A stretch of 64,000 nucleotides of DNA. Origin: Geodermatophilus ruber (GTDB lineage: Bacteria > Actinomycetota > Actinomycetes > Mycobacteriales > Geodermatophilaceae). Position 1 is the stretch's first letter. Each line of letters opens with the position of its first letter. This document shows, one piece after another, positions 9,943-18,248 of this stretch. The stretch spans positions 62,001 to 126,000 of the forward strand of contig NZ_FOSW01000005.1 of the NCBI RefSeq assembly GCF_900114385.1. Direction: 5' to 3'. Under the pieces are notes generated by a model that saw only the letters and a program-made list of their open reading frames with translations, was not told the origin of the DNA and did no database searches. The translations under genes were made by a program, and so were the position numbers.

Positions 9943-10178
9943 CGCGCACCCCGCACTGGACGGTCGGCGCGGACGCGGCGGCACCGCGCCCGTGGTGCGC
10001 CGGGTGGGCGGAGTCGCCGACGGTGTGGTTGCACGCGGTCGGCGACGAGGGGCTCCTCCACGGGCGGGCGCTCTGCCTCGCCCCGGTGCGGCTGCTCGAC
10101 CCCGCCGACTGGCGGTGGCCCGAGGACGACGACGAGGGCTGGCCCCTCTGCTGGATCTGCCTGGCCCTGACCCGCTGA
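9939..10178 (+). CDS. small Trp/Cys-rich protein, translationally coupled
   Basis: 79 residues from a TTG that overlaps the stop of the STAS-like gene. It is rich in Trp, with Cys at WCAGW, ALCLAP and a C-terminal LCWICLALTR CxxC pair, so a metal site or disulfide is possible. No signal peptide or membrane helix is evident. The overlap architecture and codon bias suggest a real gene, but the weak start codon makes this moderate. Family unknown. Confidence 0.45.
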   Translation: MTRTPHWTVGADAAAPRPWCAGWAESPTVWLHAVGDEGLLHGRALCLAPVRLLDPADWRWPEDDDEGWPLCWICLALTR

Positions 10179-10297
10179 CCGCCGGCGCGGGGTCGCCGAT
10201 CCGGGCTGCGCGCAGCAGGGCGAGGGGCTACGGTCCGGCCCGTACGGGGCGCGTCGTGCGGGTTCCCGGCGACGACCGCGCGCAGGCGGGAGGGGCG

Positions 10298-10684
10298 GTG
10301 AACCTCGAGAAGGTCGTCTTCGGCTTCTTCGTCCTGCTCGCCGCCACCCTGAACTTCGGCTTCTTCATCGGCGACATCGACGACCCCACGCTGCACAACC
10401 CGTTCGAGCTGTTCGCGGCGGTCGTGGTCAACCTCATCGCCACGGTGCTGAAGTTCGGCGACCGCACGCAGATCGGAGCGGTGCACCTGGCCACCAGCCT
10501 GGTCGCCGACCTCCAGCTCATCGGCGCGGCCCTCTTCTTCGGCTACGCCGAGTACGTCTCGAGCGCCGGGATGACCCCGGCCTGGACGGCGAGCGTCGTA
10601 TCCCTCTCGGGCGGCGCGCTGCTGGCCAACATCGTCTCCGTCGTCCTCCTCGTGGTGGAGACGGTGTCCTTCCACCGCGGGTGA
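10298..10684 (+). CDS. small four-helix membrane protein (DUF6394-like)
   Basis: 128-residue integral membrane protein with about four hydrophobic segments: FGFFVLLAATLNFGFFIGDI, an ELFAAVVVNLIATVL segment, LVADLQLIGAALFFGYA and LLANIVSVVLLVVETV. It begins at a GTG with a GGGAGGGGC site and ends 12 nt before a K+ channel gene. I recall small proteins of this shape beside TrkA-type channels being grouped as DUF6394; that name is from memory and unverified. It may be an accessory subunit of the channel. Confidence 0.65.
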   Translation: MNLEKVVFGFFVLLAATLNFGFFIGDIDDPTLHNPFELFAAVVVNLIATVLKFGDRTQIGAVHLATSLVADLQLIGAALFFGYAEYVSSAGMTPAWTASVVSLSGGALLANIVSVVLLVVETVSFHRG

Positions 10685-10696
10685 TCGGAGGCCGTC

Positions 10697-12526
10697 GTGG
10701 GCAGGCCCGCGCACGCCGAACGGGGACGGGAGAGCGAGGAGCGCCGGGGTCGCCGGTCCTCGCTGCGGGTGGCCGCCTCCTCGGCGGCCCGCGCGTCGGC
10801 CACGATCTTCCTGATCCTGCGGCGGATGCGGGCGCCGCTGATCGTGCTGATCGTCATCTTCGCCGTGAGCGTCCTCGGCCTGACCCTGATCCCCGGGCAG
10901 GACGCCCAGGGCCGGCCGTGGCGGATGGGCTTCTTCGACGCCTTCTACGTCATGAGCTACACCGCGACGACGATCGGCTACGGGGAGATCCCGTTCCCCT
11001 TCACCTACAACCAGCGGATGTGGGTGACGATCTCGATCTACCTGACGGTGATCGGGTGGGCCTACGCCATCGGGTCGCTGCTCGCCCGGCTGCGGGACCG
11101 GGCCTTCCGCCAGGCGCTGGCCGTGCAGCGCTTCACCCGGGAGGTGGCCCGGCTGCGCGAGCCCTTCGTGCTGGTCGCGGGCTACGGGCGCGCCGGTGAG
11201 CTGCTGGGGCACTCGATCGACGCCCTGGGCCGGCGGTTCGTCGTGCTCGACGTGTCCCCGGACCGGATCGAGGGCCTGGACCTCGAGTCCTACCACGCCG
11301 ACGTCCCCGGTCTGGTCGCCGACGTGCGGGACCCCGGCTACCTCGGCGTCGCGGGCCTCGAGCACCCGTGCTGCGAGGCGGTGGTGGCGCTCACCGATGA
11401 CGACGAGGCCAACCTCACCGTCGTCATGGCCGCCGCGCTGCTGCGCCCGGACGTGCCGGTCATCGCGCGGGCGACCTCATCGGTGATGGCCGAGCGGATG
11501 CAGGCGTTCGGCAACCCGAGCGTGGTCAACCCCTTCGACCGGTTCGGCGACCACCTGCGCCTGGCGCTGCGGGCCCCGGCCGCGTACCAGCTGCTGACCT
11601 GGCTGGAGAGCGGGCCGGGTGCGCCCCTCCCGCCCCGCGGCTCGCCGCCGCGCAGCGGCCGCTGGGTGGTCTGCGGGTACGGCCGGCTGGGCCGGGAGCT
11701 GACCGCGGACCTGCGCGCCGAGGGCATCGACGTCACCGTCATCGACCCCCACCCGCAGGACCCCGACGCCGACGACGTCGTGGTCGGGGACGGCTCCGAC
11801 CCGGCGGTGCTCGCCCGGGCTCACCCCGAGCGGGCAGTGGGGTTCGTCGCCGGCACCGACAACGACACGACCAACCTCTCGCTGGTCGCCGCCGCCCGCC
11901 GGCTGAACCCGTCGCTGTTCGTCGCCGCCCGGCAGAACCGGCCGACCAGCGGGCCGCTGTTCGGGGCGATGGAGATCGATGCTTTGCTCGTGCCGACCGA
12001 GGTGGTCGCGCACGAGGTCTACGCCCAGCTCTCGACGCCCCTGCTGTGGCGGTTCCTTCGCGAGATGCCGGCCATGGGCGACGAGTGGGCGGCGAACCTG
12101 ATCGACCGCCTCACCGCCCTGTGCGGCACGCGGCTGCAGGCGCTGTGGAAGGTCCGCCTGACCCCGGAGGAGGCCCCGGCGCTGCAGGACTGGCTCGCCC
12201 GCGGCGAGGCGCGGGTCGGGACGCTCCTGCGCAACCCGGAGGACCGCGACGAGCCACTGCACGCCATCGTCCTGCTGGTCGTGCGCGGGAACGAGGCCGT
12301 GCTGGCGCCCCCTGACGACTTCGTGCTGCAGCCGGGCGACGAGCTGCTGCTCGCCGGCCGGCCCGCCGCCCGCCGTGCGCTGGAGACCACCCTCCTGGTG
12401 GACGGCGTCCTCGAGTACCTGGTGACCGGCCAGCGGGTGCCGTCGAGCTGGATCTGGCGCCGTCTCCGCCGCGGCCCGGCCGCCGAGATGAGCGAGCCGC
12501 GCCCGCAGGTCCCGACGAGGCAGTGA
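10697..12526 (+). CDS. two-helix K+ channel with tandem TrkA (RCK) domains
   Basis: 609 residues. A hydrophobic helix (about residues 45-68), a pore loop with the K+ selectivity filter TTIGYG (91-96) and a second helix (about 110-130) form the 2-TM pore. Two cytoplasmic TrkA-N/RCK Rossmann domains follow: VLVAGYGRAGELLG near residue 155 and VVCGYGRLGREL near 325. The C terminus holds a TrkA-C-like segment (APPDDFVLQPGDELLLAG). Homologues gate K+ flux in response to nucleotides or divalent ions. The GTG start has a GGAGG site. It is coupled to the small membrane protein upstream. Confidence 0.92.
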   Translation: MGRPAHAERGRESEERRGRRSSLRVAASSAARASATIFLILRRMRAPLIVLIVIFAVSVLGLTLIPGQDAQGRPWRMGFFDAFYVMSYTATTIGYGEIPFPFTYNQRMWVTISIYLTVIGWAYAIGSLLARLRDRAFRQALAVQRFTREVARLREPFVLVAGYGRAGELLGHSIDALGRRFVVLDVSPDRIEGLDLESYHADVPGLVADVRDPGYLGVAGLEHPCCEAVVALTDDDEANLTVVMAAALLRPDVPVIARATSSVMAERMQAFGNPSVVNPFDRFGDHLRLALRAPAAYQLLTWLESGPGAPLPPRGSPPRSGRWVVCGYGRLGRELTADLRAEGIDVTVIDPHPQDPDADDVVVGDGSDPAVLARAHPERAVGFVAGTDNDTTNLSLVAAARRLNPSLFVAARQNRPTSGPLFGAMEIDALLVPTEVVAHEVYAQLSTPLLWRFLREMPAMGDEWAANLIDRLTALCGTRLQALWKVRLTPEEAPALQDWLARGEARVGTLLRNPEDRDEPLHAIVLLVVRGNEAVLAPPDDFVLQPGDELLLAGRPAARRALETTLLVDGVLEYLVTGQRVPSSWIWRRLRRGPAAEMSEPRPQVPTRQ

Positions 12527-12527
12527 T

Positions 12528-12567
12528 TCCCCGGCCGGTCGTCGGAATTTCGCGAGAGCGCCGGGGA
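12528..12567. terminator. weak hairpin between convergent genes
   Basis: TCCCCGGC at 12528-12535 pairs with GCCGGGGA at 12560-12567, leaving a 24-nt loop. It lies between the convergent channel and epoxide hydrolase genes, so it may serve both, but the long loop makes it a weak call. Confidence 0.3.
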
Positions 12568-12599
12568 GGCTGCCGGCCCAGGACGCCGCAGGGGATCAG

Positions 12600-13814
12600 T
12601 TACGCGGCTCGGGGACCGGGGCTGCGCAGCGGGCGGAACGCCGCCCGAACCTCGGTGGCGAACCGCTCGGGCTCTTCCCAGGCGGCGAAGTGGCCGCCCC
12701 GGTCGGCCTCGTGGAAGTAGGTGAGGTTGGGGTAGGCCTTCTCGGCCCAGCTGCGCGGGGTCCGCCAGATCTCACCGGGGAACGTGGTGAAGCCGGTCGG
12801 AAGCGAGACCTCCGCAGGAGCCTGGCCGGCCGCGGTAGCGGCGACTCCGTAGCTGTCCCAGTACGACCGGGCTGACGAGGCCCCGGTGCCGGTCAGCCAG
12901 TACAGCGTGACGTTGTCCAGGATGTGGTCCCGGGTGAGGTTGCCCGCGGGCTGCCCGTCGACGAAGGCGCGGGAGATCTTGTAGTAGCTGTCCGTGTCGT
13001 GGTCGAGCATCCAGGCGGCCAGGGCGACGGGTGAGTCCAGCAGGGCGTAGCCGATGGTCTGCGGCCGGGTGGCCTGCTCGAGGAAGTAGCCGTAGCCATC
13101 CGCCCGGAACGTGGCGATGGCGTCGGCGGCCGCGCGTTCGGCCTCGGTGTCCGCCGGCTGCGGGCCGCCCAGCGCCGTCACGAGCAGGTTGGTGTGGATG
13201 CCGAGCAGCCCCTCGGGAGCCTGGCGGCCCATCGCGTCGGTGACGCCGGCGCCCACGTCGCCACCCTGGGCGACGTAGCCGGTGTAGCCGAGGCGGCTCA
13301 TCAGCTCCGCCCACGCGCGCCCGACCCGAGCCACGTCCCAGCCGACCTCGGCCGGCTCGCCGGAGAAGCCGTAGCCGGGCAATGACGGCAGCACCAGGTC
13401 GAACGCGTCCTCGGCGGCCCCGCCGTGCGCGGGCGGGTCGGTCAGCGGGCCGACGGCGTCGAGGAGTTCGACGACCGAGCCGGGCCAGCCGTGCGTCACG
13501 ATCAGCGGCAGCGCGTTCTCGTGCGGCGAGCGCAGGTGGAGGAAGTGGATGTCCACCCCGTCGATCTCGGTGGTGAACTGCGGCAGCGCGTTCAGCCGCG
13601 CCTCGACCCGGTGCAGGTCGTAGTCGGTCGCCCAGTAGCGGGCGAGTTCCTGCATAGTCGCCAGCTGCACGCCCTGCGAGCGGTCGGTCACCAGCTCCTT
13701 GCTCGGCCAGCGCGTGGCGGCGAGGCGGCGGCGCAACTCGATGAGCTCCTCGTCCGGGAACTCCATCCGGAACGGCCGGACAGCACTGCCGGCCTGCTGC
13801 TCGACGGTGGTCAT
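12600..13814 (-). CDS. epoxide hydrolase (alpha/beta hydrolase with EHN domain)
   Basis: 404 residues. The N-terminal EHN region (RPFRMEFPDEELIELRRRL) covers about the first 110 residues and is followed by an alpha/beta hydrolase core with HGWPGS oxyanion motif, nucleophile Asp186 in QGGDVGAG, and catalytic His375 in DRGGHFAAWE. An Asp nucleophile plus EHN domain points to an epoxide hydrolase of the microsomal-like class. I prefer ATG 13814 (preceded by GGGGCAGGG) over GTG 13850. The 305 nt upstream carry no gene. Confidence 0.88.
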   Translation of the reverse strand: MTTVEQQAGSAVRPFRMEFPDEELIELRRRLAATRWPSKELVTDRSQGVQLATMQELARYWATDYDLHRVEARLNALPQFTTEIDGVDIHFLHLRSPHENALPLIVTHGWPGSVVELLDAVGPLTDPPAHGGAAEDAFDLVLPSLPGYGFSGEPAEVGWDVARVGRAWAELMSRLGYTGYVAQGGDVGAGVTDAMGRQAPEGLLGIHTNLLVTALGGPQPADTEAERAAADAIATFRADGYGYFLEQATRPQTIGYALLDSPVALAAWMLDHDTDSYYKISRAFVDGQPAGNLTRDHILDNVTLYWLTGTGASSARSYWDSYGVAATAAGQAPAEVSLPTGFTTFPGEIWRTPRSWAEKAYPNLTYFHEADRGGHFAAWEEPERFATEVRAAFRPLRSPGPRAA

Positions 13815-14119
13815 GGTGCCCTGCCCCCTGCTCGAAACCGGGGAAGCCACGGACCGGCGGTACGGCCGAGCGAACTACCAGCGAACACCGGAACGGTCGG
13901 CGCTTCCGGGACACGGCCACCCTCCACCGCACGCCCGGGGCGGCACAGGGGCGAAGGCTTCTGACCGGCTTGTCGGCACACCGAGTCGCAGAGGGCTCCC
14001 GGCCAGCGCGCATGATGCTCTGAGCGGACGCCCTGAAGGGCCGCTCGGCCACCGGGAGTGGCCCTCGACGCGGCCGGATCAACGGCCTCGGGACGACGCC
14101 GCAGAGGGCCTTGTGGTGC
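13815..14119. other. gap without recognised gene
   Basis: About 305 nt between the epoxide hydrolase start and tRNA-Lys. I see no convincing reading frame, repeat or promoter. It presumably contains the epoxide hydrolase promoter and the 3' trailer of the tRNA. Confidence 0.5.
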
Positions 14120-14122
14120 TGG

Positions 14123-14195
<73 letters not shown>

Positions 14196-14368
14196 GTGTC
14201 GTCCGGCTCGGCCGGCAACGAGGGGAAACGATACCAGCGCCGTCCGACCCGCCGCCGGGGACCCCCGTCACTCAGCGTCCGGTGCTGTTCCGGTTCCGGC
14301 ATGGACACTGGTGGGCCGGGCGGGTGACTGGCGCGGGGGCGGCCACTCCACGACGCGAAGGGAACGCG

Positions 14369-15544
14369 ATGCGAGGGACCGCTGCGCTGGTCACGGCGGG
14401 GGCGCTGCTCCTGCTGGCCGGGTGCTCCGGCGACGCCGGGGCGGATGCGACCGTTGCCGAGCCGACCGCCGAGGCGACGCCGGCCGCGGTCGAGGTGCTG
14501 CCGGGCGACGGTTCCACCGACCTGTCACCCGCCGTCCCCCTGGAGATCTCGGTCACCGACGGCGAGCTGACCGACGTCACCGTCGTCGCGGGGGACGGCA
14601 CCCCGGTGGCCGGCTCGGTCGCCGACTCCGCCGAGGACCCGGCCGTCGCCGTCTGGACGCCGGACACCCCGCTGGCCTACGGAACCAGCTACACCCTCAC
14701 CGCGACCGCGGAGAACGAGGACGAGGAGCCGACCGAGGCCGCGAGCACGTTCACCACGGTCACCCCCGCCACGCTCAGCACGCCGTCCATCGGCCCGCTC
14801 GACGGCCAGACCGTGGGCGTGGGCATGCCGATCCGCGTCTACTTCGAGGACCCGGTCGCCGACAAGGCCGCCGTCGAGAGCCACCTGCGGGTCGTCAGCT
14901 CCACCCCCACCGACGGCGTGTGGAGCTGGTTCAGCGACAGGGAGGTGCACTTCCGCCCGTCGGGGTACTGGCCGGCGCAGACCGACGTCACGCTCGAGGC
15001 CGACCTCTACGGCATCGACTTCGGCGAGGGCGTCTGGGGGGAGAAGGACCGCACCGTCTCCTTCCGCATCGGTGCGCGGCACGTGTCCGTCGCCGATGCC
15101 GGCACCCACCGGATGGAGGTCTACGACGGCGACCAGATGGTGCAGAACTTCCCGATCAGCGCCGGCAGCCCGGACAACCCCAGCTACAACGGCGCGCACG
15201 TGGTCACCGAGATGAACCGCGACCGGATCATGGACTCGAGCACCTACGGCGTGCCGGTCGACAGCCCCGACGGCTACCGGACGCCGGTCGAGTACGCCGT
15301 CCGGATCTCCGACAGCGGCGAGTTCGTGCACGCCGCGCCCTGGTCGGTGGCCCAGCAGGGGCGGGAGAACGTCTCGCACGGCTGCATCAACATGTCGACC
15401 GAGAACGCCCGCTGGTTCTTCGACTTCTCCCAGCCCGGCGACATCGTGGAGATCCGCGGCTCCGGCGCGGGCACGCTCCGGTCGGACATCTACGACTGGA
15501 CGATCCCCTGGGAGGAGTGGCAGGCCGGCAGCGCGCTGAAGTGA
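14369..15544 (+). CDS. L,D-transpeptidase lipoprotein
   Basis: 391-residue exported enzyme that makes 3-3 peptidoglycan cross-links. A signal peptide ends in lipobox LLAGC, so Cys19 should be lipidated. Two Ig-like beta domains (about 45-130 and 135-245) precede the YkuD catalytic domain, where SHGCINMS supplies His337 and nucleophile Cys339. This layout matches the mycobacterial LdtMt2 class. ATG 14369 has a GAAGGGA site. A C-terminal Trp-rich tail (YDWTIPWEEW) is also typical of that group. Confidence 0.93.
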   Translation: MRGTAALVTAGALLLLAGCSGDAGADATVAEPTAEATPAAVEVLPGDGSTDLSPAVPLEISVTDGELTDVTVVAGDGTPVAGSVADSAEDPAVAVWTPDTPLAYGTSYTLTATAENEDEEPTEAASTFTTVTPATLSTPSIGPLDGQTVGVGMPIRVYFEDPVADKAAVESHLRVVSSTPTDGVWSWFSDREVHFRPSGYWPAQTDVTLEADLYGIDFGEGVWGEKDRTVSFRIGARHVSVADAGTHRMEVYDGDQMVQNFPISAGSPDNPSYNGAHVVTEMNRDRIMDSSTYGVPVDSPDGYRTPVEYAVRISDSGEFVHAAPWSVAQQGRENVSHGCINMSTENARWFFDFSQPGDIVEIRGSGAGTLRSDIYDWTIPWEEWQAGSALK

Positions 15545-15625
15545 GCTGAGCTCCGTCGGTCCGGCGTTTTGCCGCGCCCCGGCCAGGGCATCGAGCACCC
15601 GGTTCCCGAGCCGAAAGGGAGAACG

Positions 15626-16075
15626 GTGGAGACCTGGGTGATCGTGCTCGTCGTCGTGGTCGCGGTGGTGCTGCTCGCGCTGCTGGGCCTGGCGCTGGCC
15701 AAGCGCAACCGGATCAACAGCGCGCGCAAGCGCGAGCAGGCCCGTGAACACCTGCAGGAGGCGCAGCTGCGGGGTGCCCGGGCCGAGATGGAGCGTGCGG
15801 CCGCGGAGGAGCAGGCCGCACGCGCCCGCCGGGAGCGGGCGGAGGTCGAGGAGCGCGCGCGGCTGGCCGAGCAGGAAGCCCAGCAGCGGGCCGCGCAGGC
15901 GCGCGAGCACGCCAGCGCCGCCGAGCAGCTGCGGGCGAAGGCGGAGAAGCTGGCTCCCGGCCTGGCCGAGGAGCACGCACAGCACGCCGACGGCCGCGCC
16001 CGGGGGGCGGGCGCGCCCGGCACGATCCCGGCCGCGACCCCCGAGCGGCCCGACGGCGGTGCCACCCGCCGCTGA
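15626..16075 (+). CDS. single-pass membrane protein with coiled coil
   Basis: 149 residues. An N-terminal transmembrane helix (VIVLVVVVAVVLLALLGLALA, residues about 5-24) is followed by a long charged Ala/Glu/Arg/Gln-rich helix with heptad character (about 30-115), then a Gly/Ala/Pro tail. The GTG start has a GAAAGGGA site. The architecture suggests a membrane-anchored scaffold or stress protein, but no family is recognised. It follows the L,D-transpeptidase by 81 nt and ends just before a strong terminator. Confidence 0.75.
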   Translation: METWVIVLVVVVAVVLLALLGLALAKRNRINSARKREQAREHLQEAQLRGARAEMERAAAEEQAARARRERAEVEERARLAEQEAQQRAAQAREHASAAEQLRAKAEKLAPGLAEEHAQHADGRARGAGAPGTIPAATPERPDGGATRR

Positions 16076-16080
16076 GTTCT

Positions 16081-16112
16081 CGCCCCTCGGGGGGTCTGAC
16101 CCCCGAGGGGCG
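16081..16112. terminator. 13-bp hairpin terminator
   Basis: CGCCCCTCGGGGG at 16081-16093 pairs perfectly with CCCCCGAGGGGCG at 16100-16112, with a six-base loop. It begins 5 nt after the coiled-coil gene stop. Confidence 0.8.
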
Positions 16113-16144
16113 CACGCCCCCGCCGTCGACCCGGAGGGGTATCC

Positions 16145-17227
16145 ATGACCGATCTGCTCGCCATCGGTACGCGCAAGGGCCTGTGGCTGGCCCGCAGCGA
16201 CGACGACCGCCGCACCTGGACGCTGGGGGAGCCGCACCTGCTGGCCCAGGAGGTCGCGGCGGTCTCGATCGACACCCGCCGGCCGCAGCCCCGGGTCCTG
16301 GCCGGCATCCAGTACGGCCACTGGGGGCCGACCGTGATGCGGTCCGACGACCTCGGGGGCAGCTGGCAGGAGACCGAGACCGGGGCCATCCGCTTCCCCG
16401 AGGACACCGGCGCCGCGCTGGCCCGCGTCTGGCAGCTGCGGCCCGACACCGCCGACCGTCCCGACGTCGTCTGGGCCGGCTGCGAGCCGCACTCCCTGTG
16501 GCGCAGCACGGACGGCGGCTGCAGCTTCGAGCTGGTCCGCGGCCTGTGGGACCACCCGCACCGGCCGACCTGGGAGCCCGGCGGCGGCGGCGGGGCGGTG
16601 CACACGGTGCTGCCCGACCCGGCCTCGGACCGGGTGACGATCGCGATGAGCACCGGCGGGGTCTACGTCAGCGACGACCGCGGCGAGAAGTGGGCGCCAC
16701 GCAACCGGGGGATCGGCGCGGCCTTCCTGCCCGAGCCGCCGCCGGAGTACGGCCAGTGCGTGCACAAGGTCGCCGTCGATGCCGCCGGTCCGGACCGGAT
16801 GTACGCGCAGAATCACTTCGGCGTCTACCGCACCGACGACGGCGGGCTCTCCTGGACGTCGATCGCCCAGGGCCTGCCGGCCGACTTCGGCTTCCCGGTC
16901 GTCGCCTCCCCGCGCACGCCGGGCACCGCGTGGGTGGTGCCGCTGGTTGCCGACATGCAGCGGGTCCCACCGGAGGGGCGGCTGCGCGTGCAGCGCACCC
17001 GGGACGGCGGCGCGACCTGGACCGAACTGGGGGAGGGACTGCCCGACGCGGCGTGGACGGCGGTCGTGCGCGACGCGCTCTGCGCCGACGAGGGCGACCC
17101 GACCGGCATCTACGTGGGCACCCGGGACGGCTGCGTCTACGCCAGCGCCGACGAGGGCGACACCTTCACCCTGGTCGCCGACCACCTGCCCGACGTCCTC
17201 GCCGTCCGCGCGGTCAGCGTGCCGTGA
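16145..17227 (+). CDS. BNR/sialidase-type beta-propeller protein
   Basis: 360-residue protein built of BNR/Asp-box-like blades: SDDLGGSWQE, STDGGCSFEL, SDDRGEKWAP, TDDGGLSWTS, TRDGGATWTE and SADEGDTFTL, each S/T-x-D-x-G-x-S/T-W/F. There is no signal peptide, so it is cytosolic despite the sialidase-like fold, and the sialidase catalytic residues are not obvious. A GGAGGGG site precedes the ATG. Its stop overlaps the start of a MoaD/ThiS-like gene (GTGA), so the two products are made together and probably act together. Catalytic function is unknown. Confidence 0.8.
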   Translation: MTDLLAIGTRKGLWLARSDDDRRTWTLGEPHLLAQEVAAVSIDTRRPQPRVLAGIQYGHWGPTVMRSDDLGGSWQETETGAIRFPEDTGAALARVWQLRPDTADRPDVVWAGCEPHSLWRSTDGGCSFELVRGLWDHPHRPTWEPGGGGGAVHTVLPDPASDRVTIAMSTGGVYVSDDRGEKWAPRNRGIGAAFLPEPPPEYGQCVHKVAVDAAGPDRMYAQNHFGVYRTDDGGLSWTSIAQGLPADFGFPVVASPRTPGTAWVVPLVADMQRVPPEGRLRVQRTRDGGATWTELGEGLPDAAWTAVVRDALCADEGDPTGIYVGTRDGCVYASADEGDTFTLVADHLPDVLAVRAVSVP

Positions 17228-17505
17228 CCGTCCAGGTGGTGCTGCCGGGCGTGCTGGCCGCCCTGGCCGGTGGGGAGAAGCACCTCGAGCTGCAGCCGGC
17301 CGGCGGGACGCTCGCCGACCTCCTCGACGTGCTGGCCGCCGAGCACCCGCTGCTGGGCGGCCGGATCCGCGACGAGACCGGGCAGGTGCGCCGGTTCGTG
17401 AACGTCTACGTCGACGGCGACGACGTGCGCTTCTCCGGCGGCCTCGGGACGGCGGTCCGCGACGGCGCGGAGGTGCAGGTGCTGCCGTCGGTGGCCGGCG
17501 GCTGA
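17224..17505 (+). CDS. MoaD/ThiS-family ubiquitin-like protein
   Basis: 93-residue beta-grasp protein ending in Gly-Gly (SVAGG), as required for C-terminal adenylation and thiocarboxylation or conjugation. Features are VQVVLPGVLAALAGG, the TLADLLDVLAAEHPLL helix, FVNVYVDGDDVRF and DGAEVQVLPSVAGG. It starts inside the stop of the beta-propeller gene. No MoeB/ThiF-like activating enzyme, MoaE or JAMM protease is encoded nearby, so its role (sulfur carrier or protein modifier) cannot be fixed. Confidence 0.85.
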   Translation: MTVQVVLPGVLAALAGGEKHLELQPAGGTLADLLDVLAAEHPLLGGRIRDETGQVRRFVNVYVDGDDVRFSGGLGTAVRDGAEVQVLPSVAGG

Positions 17506-17641
17506 GCCGGCGCGGGCAACCAGCCCCCCGACGGCGGGGTCGGCGAGCGCGCGGCGTGGTTCCGGGGCAGCGAGGGGAACCTCCTCGGCCTCGGTCAGGC
17601 GGTGACCCGCCCGGACGGGCCGGGGTGAGGCGCGGTGCGTG

Positions 17642-17887
17642 CTACAGGGACGCCAGCGTGGCGCACTCGGCGCACAGCTGGGAGCTCTCGTACCCCTCCG
17701 GCGGCCAGACGGTCTCCTCGTCCACCGCGACGTAGGCACCGCACAGGGCCTTGCGGCTGCGGCCGTTGACCCGGCCGATGGTGGCGTGCGCCGGCCCGAT
17801 CTGCCGTGGCTTGAGCCCCTCGGTGCTGCCCACCGAGCCGACCATCACGACGGCGTGAGCGGTCCCGTAGGAGTAGGCGAGAGTCAT
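17642..17887 (-). CDS. small Cys-containing protein of unknown function
   Basis: 81 residues. It carries ALCG (Cys49) and LCAEC (Cys72, Cys75) near the C terminus plus histidines at 11 and 34, a spacing compatible with a small zinc site. ATG 17887 is the only sensible start. Short actinobacterial proteins with this C...CxxC ending are common but uncharacterised. It is divergent from the multicopper oxidase cluster and shares a 361-nt regulatory gap with it. Confidence 0.55.
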   Translation of the reverse strand: MTLAYSYGTAHAVVMVGSVGSTEGLKPRQIGPAHATIGRVNGRSRKALCGAYVAVDEETVWPPEGYESSQLCAECATLASL

Positions 17888-18248
17888 GGAGCCAGGGTCC
17901 GAGCCGGTCCTGTTCCGGACCAGCACCGGACCCTGCGTGTTCTGCACAGGCCCCACACCCATCCCAGCCGCCCCAGCCGGCTCAGTCGATCCACGGTGGA
18001 GCGGGTGCTCCCGGCCCCGGGCGGGAAAAGCCGCCGCCCCGCCCCGCCCTGTCCGGAGCCGTCGGCCGAGACGATCGCGGGCTGGGTGCAACTCGTCGGA
18101 GCTGTGCGACCACCCCGGCACGTCCCCCGAATGGGGGACACGGCACCCCCCTCGTTCGGCCTGGTGCCGGAACGACTCGGATCGGATCCTTTTCCCAGTG
18201 GGTTCGCCCCTCCGGCCCGCACCGATTCCTCCCAGCCCCGGAGGCCTC
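17888..18248. promoter_or_regulatory. divergent intergenic region with two hairpins
   Basis: The gap separates a small minus-strand gene from the cupredoxin operon. CAGGGTCCG at 17893-17901 pairs with CGGACCCTG at 17927-17935, and an inner GGTCC/GGACC pair (17906-17910, 17917-17921) extends this stem just upstream of the small gene. A second perfect hairpin, GTCCCCC-GAAT-GGGGGAC, lies at 18122-18139 upstream of the oxidase gene. Either could be an operator or leader structure. No gene is seen here. Confidence 0.45.

Noticed and set aside
14525..17185. An 886-codon minus-strand open frame over the L,D-transpeptidase and beta-propeller genes
   Set aside because: Composition is typical of an antisense shadow (Arg, Ala, Gly, Val), and both opposing genes have clear motifs and ribosome sites.
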